The translations under genes and the position numbers were made by a program. A stretch of 64,000 nt of DNA from Butyrivibrio sp. MC2021 (GTDB taxonomy: Bacteria > Bacillota > Clostridia > Lachnospirales > Lachnospiraceae), in the NCBI RefSeq assembly GCF_000621605.1, contig NZ_JHXX01000010.1:82651-146650 (forward strand), written 5' to 3'. Positions 52,208-60,489 of this stretch are shown piece by piece; position 1 is the stretch's first letter; each line of letters starts with the position of its first letter. The notes beneath the pieces were generated by a model that did not search any database, was not told where the DNA came from, and was given only the letters and a program-made list of their open reading frames with translations.

Positions 52208-52759
52208 TCATATACATAAAACGTCTGCTCTGGAAACGGTCTCTGAATTTGCATCTGCTGCCCCCGCAGTGCCCTCCACCTTATCCATATAATCTCTTAT
52301 GTTAAAAGTCTCTTCGGTTCGCTGTTCCTCGTCAATTATCCCTGGAACCAGCTCTGTAGTATATGTATCTCCTGTATTCGGGTCCACATAATAGCGAATC
52401 TGGGCTCCGGTGTAAGACCTGAACAGCACAACAATCTCTCCTGCTTCGCTGTTTGAAACCTCAAAGTAAGTTGTGTAATCCTCAGAACCCAGCATTCCCT
52501 CCAGATCCGGGTTGTTGGCGATGCAGTAATTCTTTACCGCTTCCAGTGCCTGCTCCTGTGTGATCACAGTATCCGCAGCATTTTTCTCTGCCTGCTCTGT
52601 CTGCTCTGCCGGTGCGTTCTCTCCTTGTGCGGCCTGCTTCCCGCTCTCTGCTACCGGAATTGGTTCTTTTTCCAGGCCTGTGGCATTTTCCTTTTCCGGT
52701 CCGCAGCCAGCCAGCGCCAAAACCACGCCGCAGGTCAGCAAAATAAGTCGTTTCTTCAT
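52208..52759 (-). CDS. Lipoprotein of unknown function
   Basis: 183 residues. Lipoprotein signal LALAGCGPE (Cys about 19), then an Ala/Glu/Gln-rich linker (about 25-65) and a compact domain (VITQEQALEAVKNYCIANNP, YFEVSNSEAGEIVVLFRSYT, QIRYYVDPNTGDTYTTELV) that recalls PepSY-like or YpeB-C-like folds. I cannot name the family with confidence. It follows the WapI-like gene on the same strand with a stem-loop between them. Confidence 0.75.
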   Translation of the reverse strand: MKKRLILLTCGVVLALAGCGPEKENATGLEKEPIPVAESGKQAAQGENAPAEQTEQAEKNAADTVITQEQALEAVKNYCIANNPDLEGMLGSEDYTTYFEVSNSEAGEIVVLFRSYTGAQIRYYVDPNTGDTYTTELVPGIIDEEQRTEETFNIRDYMDKVEGTAGAADANSETVSRADVLCI

Positions 52760-52788
52760 AATTTTCCCCTCTCATTCTACTACTTAAT

Positions 52789-52815
52789 AGAGCTGAGGTA
52801 TTAACCCTCAGCTCT
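52789..52815. terminator. Stem-loop between the WapI-like and lipoprotein genes
   Basis: AGAGCTGAGG (52789-52798) pairs with CCTCAGCTCT (52806-52815), seven-base loop. The T-run is poor on both strands. Confidence 0.45.
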
Positions 52816-52832
52816 GTTTATCACAATATTTA

Positions 52833-53246
52833 TTATAACTTATATTTGGAAAAGTCTGCATATAAATCGCGGACAAAGTCTTTTAAATCGGTCTGATCTA
52901 TCTCGCTCTCATAGCTTAATTCCTGAGTATGGCCGTTTCTTCCCATACTGCTCAGCTTCCCTTTTACCACAATATGACCTCCGGTCTTGGCAAAAAATTC
53001 GATGAAATTATGCTCACCATAGGGCTCCTCTAATCTAACTTTTCCCTCTAATATATCATAGACTTCTTTCAAACCTTCAGCGAATACAGCTATTTCTTTT
53101 GCTCCAACATCCATTGAAGAATCAGCAGAATAGCCATCACTGGTCAATCTCACGCTTAAAATAGTATTGGTTGGACACTTCAGATCTTCTTCAAATACCT
53201 TGGGACTTAATTCTAATGAAAAACTGCCTGACTCGATGTTATACAT
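52833..53246 (-). CDS. WapI-type immunity protein candidate
   Basis: 137 residues. The alternating pattern ILSVRLTSDGYSADSSMDV, EIAVFAEGLKEVYDILEGKV, HIVVKGKLSS and the C-terminal SYESEIDQTDLKDFVRDL resembles the WapI/DUF6228 family, small proteins found as immunity factors beside polymorphic toxins. No toxin gene is adjacent, so it could be an orphan immunity gene or have another role. It starts 18 bases after the lipase stop, so the two are probably cotranscribed. Confidence 0.6.
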   Translation of the reverse strand: MYNIESGSFSLELSPKVFEEDLKCPTNTILSVRLTSDGYSADSSMDVGAKEIAVFAEGLKEVYDILEGKVRLEEPYGEHNFIEFFAKTGGHIVVKGKLSSMGRNGHTQELSYESEIDQTDLKDFVRDLYADFSKYKL

Positions 53247-53264
53247 TTATTTTTCTCCTTAAAT

Positions 53265-54080
53265 TTAGTACCCCATACCTGCAAGACCTTCCACTACGCC
53301 AAGATAAAAGTCTGTAATGTCCGACACGCCTTCACCTTTTTTCCTGGTAAAGCGCATCCTTCGCATATCAACTTCATCGCAGTGAGAAATCCCGCGCCTG
53401 CTGTTACTTTTTATAATACCCTTGAAATTGGCCCATTGTACAGAGTTTGTGGACAAAAGTCCGTCATTTGGCCCGTCCAGTATCCACACCACAAGGCTCG
53501 GGAACCACATAAAGAAATCACTGAAGGGCGAACCCATCTGGAAAGCATAGCTCTGATAATAAGTCCGGGGGTCATCGGGATGAGCGTTGTTGAATTTCTC
53601 AGCTTCTTTTGTTGTGAATAAATGAAAAATGCTGTAACAGTCAGGATTTTTATCCCCAAGAACCTTGAACACCATATCTGTGCATTTACCTGCGAATTTC
53701 ACAAGAAAATCCGGAAGCTTAAGAAGTTTATCCACTGTGACAGACCCGTGATGGGGCGTGCTCATGGTGGTAACGGAAGCGATTTTGTCTCCAAGGTCGT
53801 ATTCACAAATAGCACATCTGATATCCAGACCGCCCTTGGAGTGGGCTATGACATTTATGCGCTCCGCGCCGCTCTCCTCAAGGATCTCTTTTACCCTCTC
53901 CGCAAGATGCGCCGCGTTGGATTCCACCGAGCCGGAACTGTCCTGATTGCCGTAATAAATCCTGCAGCCTGCTTCTTCAAGCTTTGCCGGGATCCTTCCC
54001 CAGTAATTCAGGTACTTGCGGTCTCTGAAGCCCATTCCATGCACCATAAGGATTGGATATTTTAAATCTATCTTATTCAT
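53265..54080 (-). CDS. Triacylglycerol lipase-like alpha/beta hydrolase
   Basis: 271 residues from the ATG at 54080 (GGAGG upstream; the frame is open to 54215 but over the leader). Oxyanion-hole motif YPILMVHGMGFRDRKYLNYW, nucleophile elbow INVIAHSKGGLDIRCAI (Ser about 100), TTMSTPHHGS after it, and DGLLSTNSVQWANFKGI before the C-terminal His region (GISHCDEVDMRR). This fits bacterial lipases of the Pseudomonas/Bacillus group, but no signal peptide is seen. The ribosome site lies in the arm of a hairpin (54082-54131). Confidence 0.85.
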   Translation of the reverse strand: MNKIDLKYPILMVHGMGFRDRKYLNYWGRIPAKLEEAGCRIYYGNQDSSGSVESNAAHLAERVKEILEESGAERINVIAHSKGGLDIRCAICEYDLGDKIASVTTMSTPHHGSVTVDKLLKLPDFLVKFAGKCTDMVFKVLGDKNPDCYSIFHLFTTKEAEKFNNAHPDDPRTYYQSYAFQMGSPFSDFFMWFPSLVVWILDGPNDGLLSTNSVQWANFKGIIKSNSRRGISHCDEVDMRRMRFTRKKGEGVSDITDFYLGVVEGLAGMGY

Positions 54081-54081
54081 A

Positions 54082-54131
54082 CAAAAAGCCTCCGGGAAAT
54101 TTAGATAACCTAAGTATACCCCCCGAAGGCT
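54082..54131 (-). promoter_or_regulatory. Leader hairpin covering the lipase ribosome site
   Basis: Minus strand: AGCCTTCGGG (54131-54122) pairs with CCCGGAGGCT (54096-54087), one mismatch, followed directly by TTTTTG and the ATG at 54080. The GGAGG ribosome site is in the 3' arm. It may be a terminator for the upstream small gene, an attenuator or a translation switch. Confidence 0.55.
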
Positions 54132-54201
54132 CTGATAAAACTCACGGATGTGTGTCGTTACAGCCTCTTGTTTTACCTGATATGTAAAAATATGCCAAGA
54201 A

Positions 54202-54393
54202 TCATCTTGTGACAATAAAGATCACAAGCCCAATGAAAATGGCAAGGATGATAATGTCAGAGATTATCTGCTCCTTCCACTTGTCATGGACATTTCCGGT
54301 TCCGTCGTTAATCTTTTCCATTCGGTCTAGGCCTTTGGCATAAGTTTCTCCTTTAAAGAAATTTCTTATATTATGATTTTTAAGGCTTCCCAT
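54202..54393 (-). CDS. Small single-span membrane protein
   Basis: 63 residues with GAGGAG seven bases before the ATG. Residues 42-62 are one hydrophobic segment (IISDIIILAIFIGLVIFIV); the N-terminal two thirds are charged and likely cytoplasmic. Family unknown. It starts three bases after the metalloprotease-like lipoprotein gene, so the pair is probably cotranscribed. Confidence 0.65.
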   Translation of the reverse strand: MGSLKNHNIRNFFKGETYAKGLDRMEKINDGTGNVHDKWKEQIISDIIILAIFIGLVIFIVTR

Positions 54394-54396
54394 AGC

Positions 54397-55938
54397 TCAC
54401 TCCTCTATAAAATGCATAAATAGTTTGTTGTCTATATAGTTCTGTATGTATTCGTTCGATGTCACTCCAAAGTCTTCTTCAAAAGAGCCTTTAGATGAGA
54501 TTATGCTGTCAACGCCGTACTCTGCGATAAGATCTGCTGTCACAACCATTGCGGATTCATATGTAAGGTAGTTTCCTAATTTATTATTGGTGCCGTTGCC
54601 TTTATAAATTTCTCTGACAGTTCTTTGCCTTGCGTTCTCACGAAGTTCTGTCCCATAATAAATCAGGTCCGTAATACCAATAGCATAAGACAAACAGGAA
54701 TACTGGTTATGCTTGTCGCTATCTTTTTCCCTAAACTTCTGATAATAATCTATTTTTGTCTCTTCGTATTCAAGGGCTCCATCCTGTTCAATGAGAGCCA
54801 TATGTTCATCCGGGATAATACCTTCATCATACCAACTTTGATAGACATCATCCCACACGTTATGTCTGTACACATATTCATCATCGTAGTCTGCGGTGTA
54901 GTACTCTGCCAGCCCTTCAACAAGCCAGCATTCTTCCGGAGAGTAGCTAAGCGTACAATGAACGTACTCATGAATAATCGAAAGAGGATGCTTAAGAACT
55001 ATTACCCCATCCCTGCTTGTGGATTTATCGGATTTATCTGTCGGAATAATTTTAACATTTTTCCTGAAGCTGGCTTCATCTACAACGCTTGATTCTGCCG
55101 CGATTCTCTTGCAAAGCTTTCTTATCCCATCTTCTGCATCATATAACATGGAATAAACATCATCAGCAGTTTTCAGCCATTCAACTTCATGTATCTCCCA
55201 GGTATTCCCTTCACACTCAACATAAATTGCTGTTCCCTGTTTCTGTGCTGTAGCTGCCTCCACGGCTTTATCAACATCATCAAACCTAAACTCTTTGTCC
55301 GAATCAATCATCTTCAGCCATTCTGCTCTGTATTCATTGTCTGCAAAATCGTTATAGGAATACTTATCCAGGGCATATTTTGTCAGGTAATACGCACAGT
55401 CCTTGGACATCTGAATATCACTATCTTCTGAGTACTTTTCATAAAAGAACAGAGCAAATAATGGGAAAGTTTTTTCTTCCCTTGCCTCAAGGTATTCTTT
55501 TACCTGATCCTCTGCATTAACAGGTGCGTAGCCAAATGCACATTCCGACAGCCCCACTGTTTTCCAATATGGTAAGTCTGTGCATTTGTCAGTAAATATC
55601 ACTTCGAAATCATCAGATGCAATCTCTAATTCGGTAAAATTGATCAATCCATCACTCTGTTCATGTCTGCTGGAAGGCCCTATGGCTATCTCATAGTCCG
55701 GAAGTATTGCGACTTGCAACAATCTGCTCCATGCATCTTTGACCTTATTTACCGATACCTCGCTGACATCATCTGACAAAAGAGTAATATCCACCTCTGA
55801 CAGGTCCCTTGCCTCAATGCCTGCGTTAGCGCTTTCTTCTGCACTTGATATATTATCGCTCTGCGCTCCGCACCCGCACAAAAGCGCCATAGTCAGTACA
55901 GCCCCGCAGCACCTATAAAGAATCTTTTTTATACTCAT
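54397..55938 (-). CDS. Putative zinc metallopeptidase lipoprotein
   Basis: 513 residues. Lipoprotein signal LLCGCGAQ. Around residue 323 lies SIIHEYVHCTLSY, an HExxH zinc site, followed by CWLVEGLAEYYTADYDDEY, where Glu 341 or 345 can be the third ligand as in gluzincins of the peptidase MA type. The rest, including FTELEIASDDFEVIFTDKC near the N-terminus, matches no family I know. It would sit on the outer face of the membrane. Activity is an inference from the motif. Confidence 0.65.
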   Translation of the reverse strand: MSIKKILYRCCGAVLTMALLCGCGAQSDNISSAEESANAGIEARDLSEVDITLLSDDVSEVSVNKVKDAWSRLLQVAILPDYEIAIGPSSRHEQSDGLINFTELEIASDDFEVIFTDKCTDLPYWKTVGLSECAFGYAPVNAEDQVKEYLEAREEKTFPLFALFFYEKYSEDSDIQMSKDCAYYLTKYALDKYSYNDFADNEYRAEWLKMIDSDKEFRFDDVDKAVEAATAQKQGTAIYVECEGNTWEIHEVEWLKTADDVYSMLYDAEDGIRKLCKRIAAESSVVDEASFRKNVKIIPTDKSDKSTSRDGVIVLKHPLSIIHEYVHCTLSYSPEECWLVEGLAEYYTADYDDEYVYRHNVWDDVYQSWYDEGIIPDEHMALIEQDGALEYEETKIDYYQKFREKDSDKHNQYSCLSYAIGITDLIYYGTELRENARQRTVREIYKGNGTNNKLGNYLTYESAMVVTADLIAEYGVDSIISSKGSFEEDFGVTSNEYIQNYIDNKLFMHFIEE

Positions 55939-56071
55939 ACAACCGCTCCAATTACAATTTCTTTTTTTGTCATCATATCATGATGACTCTTCCACGCAAT
56001 ATGAAGCAGCTGAAATATACAGAATCTTGACTGAAATGTCAGAAAAAGAGAAGTGTTACCACCTCCCCCGA

Positions 56072-56437
56072 TCACTTTTTTATGCTCATATATGCAATAG
56101 ATTTTCTTGCACGATCCCGGATAAAAATATCCTCATCATTCTCATATTTCTTAAGTAATTCAATGTTTTTGGCAGAAGAATAATACTTTATTCCCGCCAT
56201 AGCCGATAATTTCAGATTCTTCCTGATAAAACGTCCGGAAAAATAGTACTCCGCACCTTCTTTGATTCCCAGCTCCGCATCAGTTATATCATCGCTGTTT
56301 AAATACCTGAGAAGCAGGGGCTCCATCTCCGGAATCCTCGCTGAACACAGCTTCTCCATAGCCATAGATAAGTAAAATGCGTCCCTCGGATCTGATAGCA
56401 AAGAGACCAGCTTCAATCTGTGTTCTTTGTCTTTCAT
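56072..56437 (-). CDS. Hypothetical protein, HEAT-repeat-like
   Basis: 121 residues, mostly helical: HRLKLVSLLSDPRDAFYLSM, AMEKLCSARIPEMEPLLLRY, YYSSAKNIELLKKYENDEDI and FIRDRARKSIAYM look like consecutive HEAT-type helix pairs. No family recognised. Its ATG overlaps the stop of the next upstream gene (56434-56437), so the two are translationally coupled and probably act together. Confidence 0.6.
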   Translation of the reverse strand: MKDKEHRLKLVSLLSDPRDAFYLSMAMEKLCSARIPEMEPLLLRYLNSDDITDAELGIKEGAEYYFSGRFIRKNLKLSAMAGIKYYSSAKNIELLKKYENDEDIFIRDRARKSIAYMSIKK

Positions 56438-56790
56438 CCTGGCAAAAACAGATCCGTACTTAGCACAAATCCTACGGAAAATGATACTTCATTCACATCC
56501 AGAAAATTATGCTCAGTTTTTACACAGGCAGAAACCACATAATACCTTTTCCCATTTATCTGTAATACAGTAACCTGTTTATTATCTACTTCAGTTCTTG
56601 TCTTAAGATACTCTAAATCAGAGGCTGTGGGCTTCTCCACCTCAACCTCATCAAACATTGTCGGAATCTCAATATAATCAATCCCCTCAAAGAAAAAATC
56701 ATCATTGGTATCATCTTCATTTCTTCGCCTGAGAAGCATCTGATCATGTGACCATGTGAAATAACACAGTCTATATTGACATTTTGACAT
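56434..56790 (-). CDS. Hypothetical protein paired with the HEAT-like protein
   Basis: 118 residues from the ATG at 56790 (GGAGGGAG upstream). It has an N-terminal CQYRLCYFTWSHDQMLLRRR, an acidic stretch (NEDDTNDDFFFEGIDYIEIP) and a hydrophobic C-terminal strand. I do not recognise it; size and two-gene coupling recall small immunity or contact-dependent accessory proteins, which is only a guess. Confidence 0.55.
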   Translation of the reverse strand: MSKCQYRLCYFTWSHDQMLLRRRNEDDTNDDFFFEGIDYIEIPTMFDEVEVEKPTASDLEYLKTRTEVDNKQVTVLQINGKRYYVVSACVKTEHNFLDVNEVSFSVGFVLSTDLFLPG

Positions 56791-56877
56791 GTTCACTCCC
56801 TCCAACGCGCATGAATACTCACTTCTTCAAGTGTACCATTTTTTCATTCAAATGGGATAGTCCGCCGCAACATCCAA

Positions 56878-56916
56878 CAAAAAAGCTGCGCTACGGATAA
56901 ACTCCGTCGCACAGCT
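56878..56916 (-). terminator. Terminator of the guanylate-kinase-like gene
   Basis: AGCTGCGCTACGGA (56884-56897) pairs with TCCGTCGCACAGCT (56903-56916), with one mismatch; TTTTTTG follows on the minus strand. Confidence 0.9.
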
Positions 56917-56929
56917 CTGTCAGCTCATT

Positions 56930-57520
56930 TTATAAAAAACTTTTGATATACCCCGCTATCTCCTCTATGCAGCTCTCGATCTCTGCATTATTGAAGAAAC
57001 GTTTTGTAACGCCGGCCTCTGCGATCTTCTCCTCTGAGAAGTCCTCTTCATCAGCCAAAAAGCGTCTGCACATCTCGTCGTACTTGGGATGTTCCTGCTT
57101 GGCTTCGCGGTGCATGGCACGCTCAAGACGAGTTCTTGCGTCCACGTCGATAAGAAGCGGAACCACGTTTTCTTTTCCGAAGTAGTCCCTTGTATAGCAG
57201 TAGGACTCCAAAGTTCCGATAACCAGATAGTTGCCTGTCGCAAGATCAATCTGCCCGTCATCCGCAGTAAAGTAGCGCCAGGGACCATAATTGGTGTGAT
57301 ATGTGCGCTCCTCGATGATCTTTTTTGCCGCCTTAAGAGACTGGTAATCCTCTTCACTCTTGAAGAAATACTGAACCCCATCAGTTTCTCCGTCCCGCAT
57401 CGGGCGGGTAGTGTAGAGCACCACCATCTTAAGCGCCAGCTCCTCATCCTTGATCAAAGACTTGTAGATGGTGTCCTTGCCGGATGTGCTTTTTCCCATT
57501 AAAAGAAATATCTTCCCCAT
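56930..57520 (-). CDS. Guanylate-kinase-like nucleotide kinase with altered P-loop
   Basis: 196 residues, the length of guanylate kinase. The P-loop reads IFLLMGKSTSGKDTIYKSL instead of the usual GPSGxGKxT; VVLYTTRPMRDGETDGVQYFF is the GMP-binding block and LLIDVDARTRLERAMHRE the later part of the core. The lid region has the unusual YHTNYGPWRYFTADDGQI. It is a likely nucleotide kinase of this superfamily but probably not the housekeeping Gmk; substrate uncertain. It lies 38 bases downstream of pyk. Confidence 0.75.
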   Translation of the reverse strand: MGKIFLLMGKSTSGKDTIYKSLIKDEELALKMVVLYTTRPMRDGETDGVQYFFKSEEDYQSLKAAKKIIEERTYHTNYGPWRYFTADDGQIDLATGNYLVIGTLESYCYTRDYFGKENVVPLLIDVDARTRLERAMHREAKQEHPKYDEMCRRFLADEEDFSEEKIAEAGVTKRFFNNAEIESCIEEIAGYIKSFL

Positions 57521-57558
57521 TACATCATTACCCTTAAAAAATCATTATTCCTATATGA

Positions 57559-58968
57559 TCACAGTTCCTCAACACGGATCATGTTTGTTCTGCCCGGAAT
57601 ACCAAGAGGTACGCCTGCTGTAAGAACAACCTTGTCACCGGCCTTGAGATAGCCTGCGTTCTTGGCTGAGTTGATAGCCTCTCTGAAAAGCTCGTCAGCT
57701 GTATCCTCCTGTCTGATGTGCAGAGGTGTTACACCCCACATAAGGTTGGCCTGTCTGCAAACAGTAGGATTGATGGTGCAGGCAATAATCTGGCAGTTTG
57801 GCTTGTATTTTGAAACCATGCTGGCAGTAAAGCCTGACATTGTAACTGTAAGAATAGCATCTGCGTTAAGCTCAGCAGCGATATTGCAGGTTGCGTGTGA
57901 AATAGCTGTTGTGGCATCGATAGGCGCGTAGTCTCTCTTGTGAAGTCTTCCAACATAATCGATGTCAGCCTCTGTACGCTCAGCAATTCTAGCCATGGTC
58001 TTAACCGCCTCAACAGGATAATCTCCTGAAGCAGTCTCACCGGAAAGCATGATAGCTGTGGTTCCGTCGTAAATAGCATTGGCAACGTCAGTAACCTCGG
58101 CTCTTGTGGGACGTGGATGATGGATCATGGAATCCAGCATCTGTGTAGCTGTGATAACGTACTTACCCTCAGACTCAGCAAGCTTGATCATTTCCTTCTG
58201 GATAACAGGTACGTCCTCAAAAGGAACCTCAACACCCATGTCACCTCTGGCAACCATGATTCCGTCTGCCTCCTGAAGGATCTCCTTAAGGTTCTTGATA
58301 CCCTGCATGCTCTCGATCTTGGCAATGATCTTCATCTGGCTGTTCTTTTCCTTGAGGATCTCTCTGATATCGAGAACGTCCTGTCTGGTTCTTACAAAAG
58401 AAGCAGCAACAAAATCAAAGCCCTGCTCGCAGCCGAAAATGATATCGCTCTTATCCTGCTCTGAAAGGTAAGGCATTGTGAGCTCTGCTCCGGGAAGGTT
58501 AACACCCTTCTTGTCGGACACAGGTCCGCCGTTAACTACTGTGCAGACAACATCCTCGCCTGCAACCTCATCAACCTTAAGCTCGATAAGTCCGTCGTCG
58601 ATAAGAATAGTATTTCCGCTCTTAACATCATTGGGAAGCTGCTTGTAAGTAACGGAAACTATATCCTTTGTTCCCATCACATCTTTTGTTGTAAGAGTGA
58701 ACTTCTGGCCTGCCTCCAGCTCTTCCTTGTGGTTCTCGAAATCCTTAAGTCTGATCTCCGGGCCCTTGGTATCAAGCATTACAGCCACAGGGAGCTCCAG
58801 CTCATCACGAAGCTTCTTTATTCTGTCGTATTTTCTCTTGTGCTCCTCATGTGAGCCATGAGAAAAATTGAATCTGGCAACATTCATGCCTGCCAGCATG
58901 ATCTCTCTGAGCTTCTCCTCGCTCTCGCTGGCGGGTCCGATAGTACAAATAATCTTGGTCTTACGCAT
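57559..58968 (-). CDS. pyk: Pyruvate kinase
   Basis: 469 residues, without the extra C-terminal PEP-utilising domain found in Bacillus. It makes pyruvate and ATP from phosphoenolpyruvate. Motifs: KIICTIGPASESEEKLREIM at the N-terminus, MLDTKGPEIRLKDF, the active-site KIIAKIESMQGIKNLKEI (catalytic Lys), MVARGDMGVEVPFEDVPVIQ and the C-terminal allosteric region ending TNMIRVEEL. The ATG at 58968 has AGGAAG upstream. Confidence 0.97.
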   Translation of the reverse strand: MRKTKIICTIGPASESEEKLREIMLAGMNVARFNFSHGSHEEHKRKYDRIKKLRDELELPVAVMLDTKGPEIRLKDFENHKEELEAGQKFTLTTKDVMGTKDIVSVTYKQLPNDVKSGNTILIDDGLIELKVDEVAGEDVVCTVVNGGPVSDKKGVNLPGAELTMPYLSEQDKSDIIFGCEQGFDFVAASFVRTRQDVLDIREILKEKNSQMKIIAKIESMQGIKNLKEILQEADGIMVARGDMGVEVPFEDVPVIQKEMIKLAESEGKYVITATQMLDSMIHHPRPTRAEVTDVANAIYDGTTAIMLSGETASGDYPVEAVKTMARIAERTEADIDYVGRLHKRDYAPIDATTAISHATCNIAAELNADAILTVTMSGFTASMVSKYKPNCQIIACTINPTVCRQANLMWGVTPLHIRQEDTADELFREAINSAKNAGYLKAGDKVVLTAGVPLGIPGRTNMIRVEEL

Positions 58969-59037
58969 ATTATTCCTTCCTGAAAAAAATAAAATCTCCC
59001 AATAATCAGTTTTCTGCTAAGACCCGTTTATTCTCAA

Positions 59038-60489
59038 TTAGGATAAAACCGAAATGATGCCCCCACCATTCTCGGAAATATCCACACCTTGCAAATTCAT
59101 CTTCTTGTCCAAATATCCCTTTAACTGAGTGATGATTTCCCCTGAAACCACCTCTCCCGGTGCAAGTATGGGTATTCCGGGCGGATAGAGATTAATGAAC
59201 TCTCCCGAAACCCTGCCGGCTGCCTTCTCTAAATTAACCTTCTCCTTCACTGCATCCCAGGCCTCGTAAAGTGGCACTGCCACCTCCGGCAAAAGTGAAG
59301 CGGAAACTCCCTCGCACCCCTGCGATGTCTCCGAATCCTCAGGATTATCAATGATCCGATCATCGATTTCCTTAATAGCCGTTATAAGCCTGTCTATGCC
59401 TGCCTCCTTATCCCACCCCGAGATAATGGCCAAAGCATAGTAATTTCCTGCCATTTCCAGCTGCAGCGAATATTCCTCACGAAGTATATCATATAACTTC
59501 TGTCCTGTCATGGCATGTTTGTTTACAAAAATCAGTACTTTTGCGGGGTCTTCTATGTCATTTCTGCCAACAACCTGTAAATGTCTGCATCCCGCAGTTT
59601 CCTTCTGTATCTTTTCCCTGTAATACAGTAATTTGTAAAAGAACTCTTCTCCGTTTTCCTCAATTTCCTTCATGCACAGGTCTATGGAAGACATCAGCAC
59701 ATAGGAAGGGCTGGAGGACTGATATATCCGCAAAAAGCGTTTCAGAAGCCCCTTATCCACCAGGTTTCCCTGAACATGTATAAGCGCAGTCTGAGTCATA
59801 GACGGAAGAGTCTTGTGCACACTGTGGATCACAATGTCCGCTCCCTGATGCACCGCACTGTCCGGAATTCCAAGCCCGTTTTCCCCGTAGCCCTGCGCCT
59901 TCCTCAGGCCAAAATGCGCTCCGTGAGCCGCATCCACAATAAGAGGAATCCCTCTCTCTTGACAAACCTTCGCTATTCCCGCTACATCCGAGCACTTTCC
60001 TTCATAGGTTGGGGATGTGATAAATACCGCCTGGGGTGCTTCATCGCACTGATCCAGGGCCTTTTTTACATCCTCCGCAGTGTAGCTGTCGGGAATTCCA
60101 TACCTCTCATCCTGCTTATAGGGCAGGTAACTGATATCCAGCTGCCTTAAATACGCCCCATGATAAAAGGACTTATGGCTCCCTCTTGCCGCCAGGATCC
60201 TGCCACCTTCCCTGACCGCCGCAGACACCGCGCTGAGCACGCCGCAGCTGCTTCCATTCACCAGGAAAAAAGTCTTCTCCGCTCCGTAGAGCCTGTTGGC
60301 ACGCTCCTGCGCCTCAAGAATTATCCCCTCTTCAGCGTGAAGATTGTCAAAGTCGTCAATTTCCGTAATATCACAACGAAAAGCACCCTTCAACGGGGTG
60401 CTCTCAAGGTTTCTTTTATGTCCCGGCATGTGAAACGGATACATCTCACTGTCGGCGAGTTTATTAAGTTCCCGGTAAAGCTCAGGCAT
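59038..60489 (-). CDS. Orn/Lys/Arg decarboxylase family PLP enzyme
   Basis: 483 residues. Fold-type I PLP enzyme of the short, Gram-positive decarboxylase group: MYPFHMPGHKRNLE at the N-terminus, FFLVNGSSCGVLSA, ARGSHKSFYHGA, IVDAAHGAHFGLRKAQ and the PLP lysine in VIHSVHKTLPSMTQTALIHV. The C-terminal small domain includes IPILAPGEVVSGEI. Substrate (arginine, lysine or ornithine) cannot be read from sequence. The gene overlaps the end of the HD-domain gene by eight bases, so the two are coupled. Confidence 0.88.
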   Translation of the reverse strand: MPELYRELNKLADSEMYPFHMPGHKRNLESTPLKGAFRCDITEIDDFDNLHAEEGIILEAQERANRLYGAEKTFFLVNGSSCGVLSAVSAAVREGGRILAARGSHKSFYHGAYLRQLDISYLPYKQDERYGIPDSYTAEDVKKALDQCDEAPQAVFITSPTYEGKCSDVAGIAKVCQERGIPLIVDAAHGAHFGLRKAQGYGENGLGIPDSAVHQGADIVIHSVHKTLPSMTQTALIHVQGNLVDKGLLKRFLRIYQSSSPSYVLMSSIDLCMKEIEENGEEFFYKLLYYREKIQKETAGCRHLQVVGRNDIEDPAKVLIFVNKHAMTGQKLYDILREEYSLQLEMAGNYYALAIISGWDKEAGIDRLITAIKEIDDRIIDNPEDSETSQGCEGVSASLLPEVAVPLYEAWDAVKEKVNLEKAAGRVSGEFINLYPPGIPILAPGEVVSGEIITQLKGYLDKKMNLQGVDISENGGGIISVLS

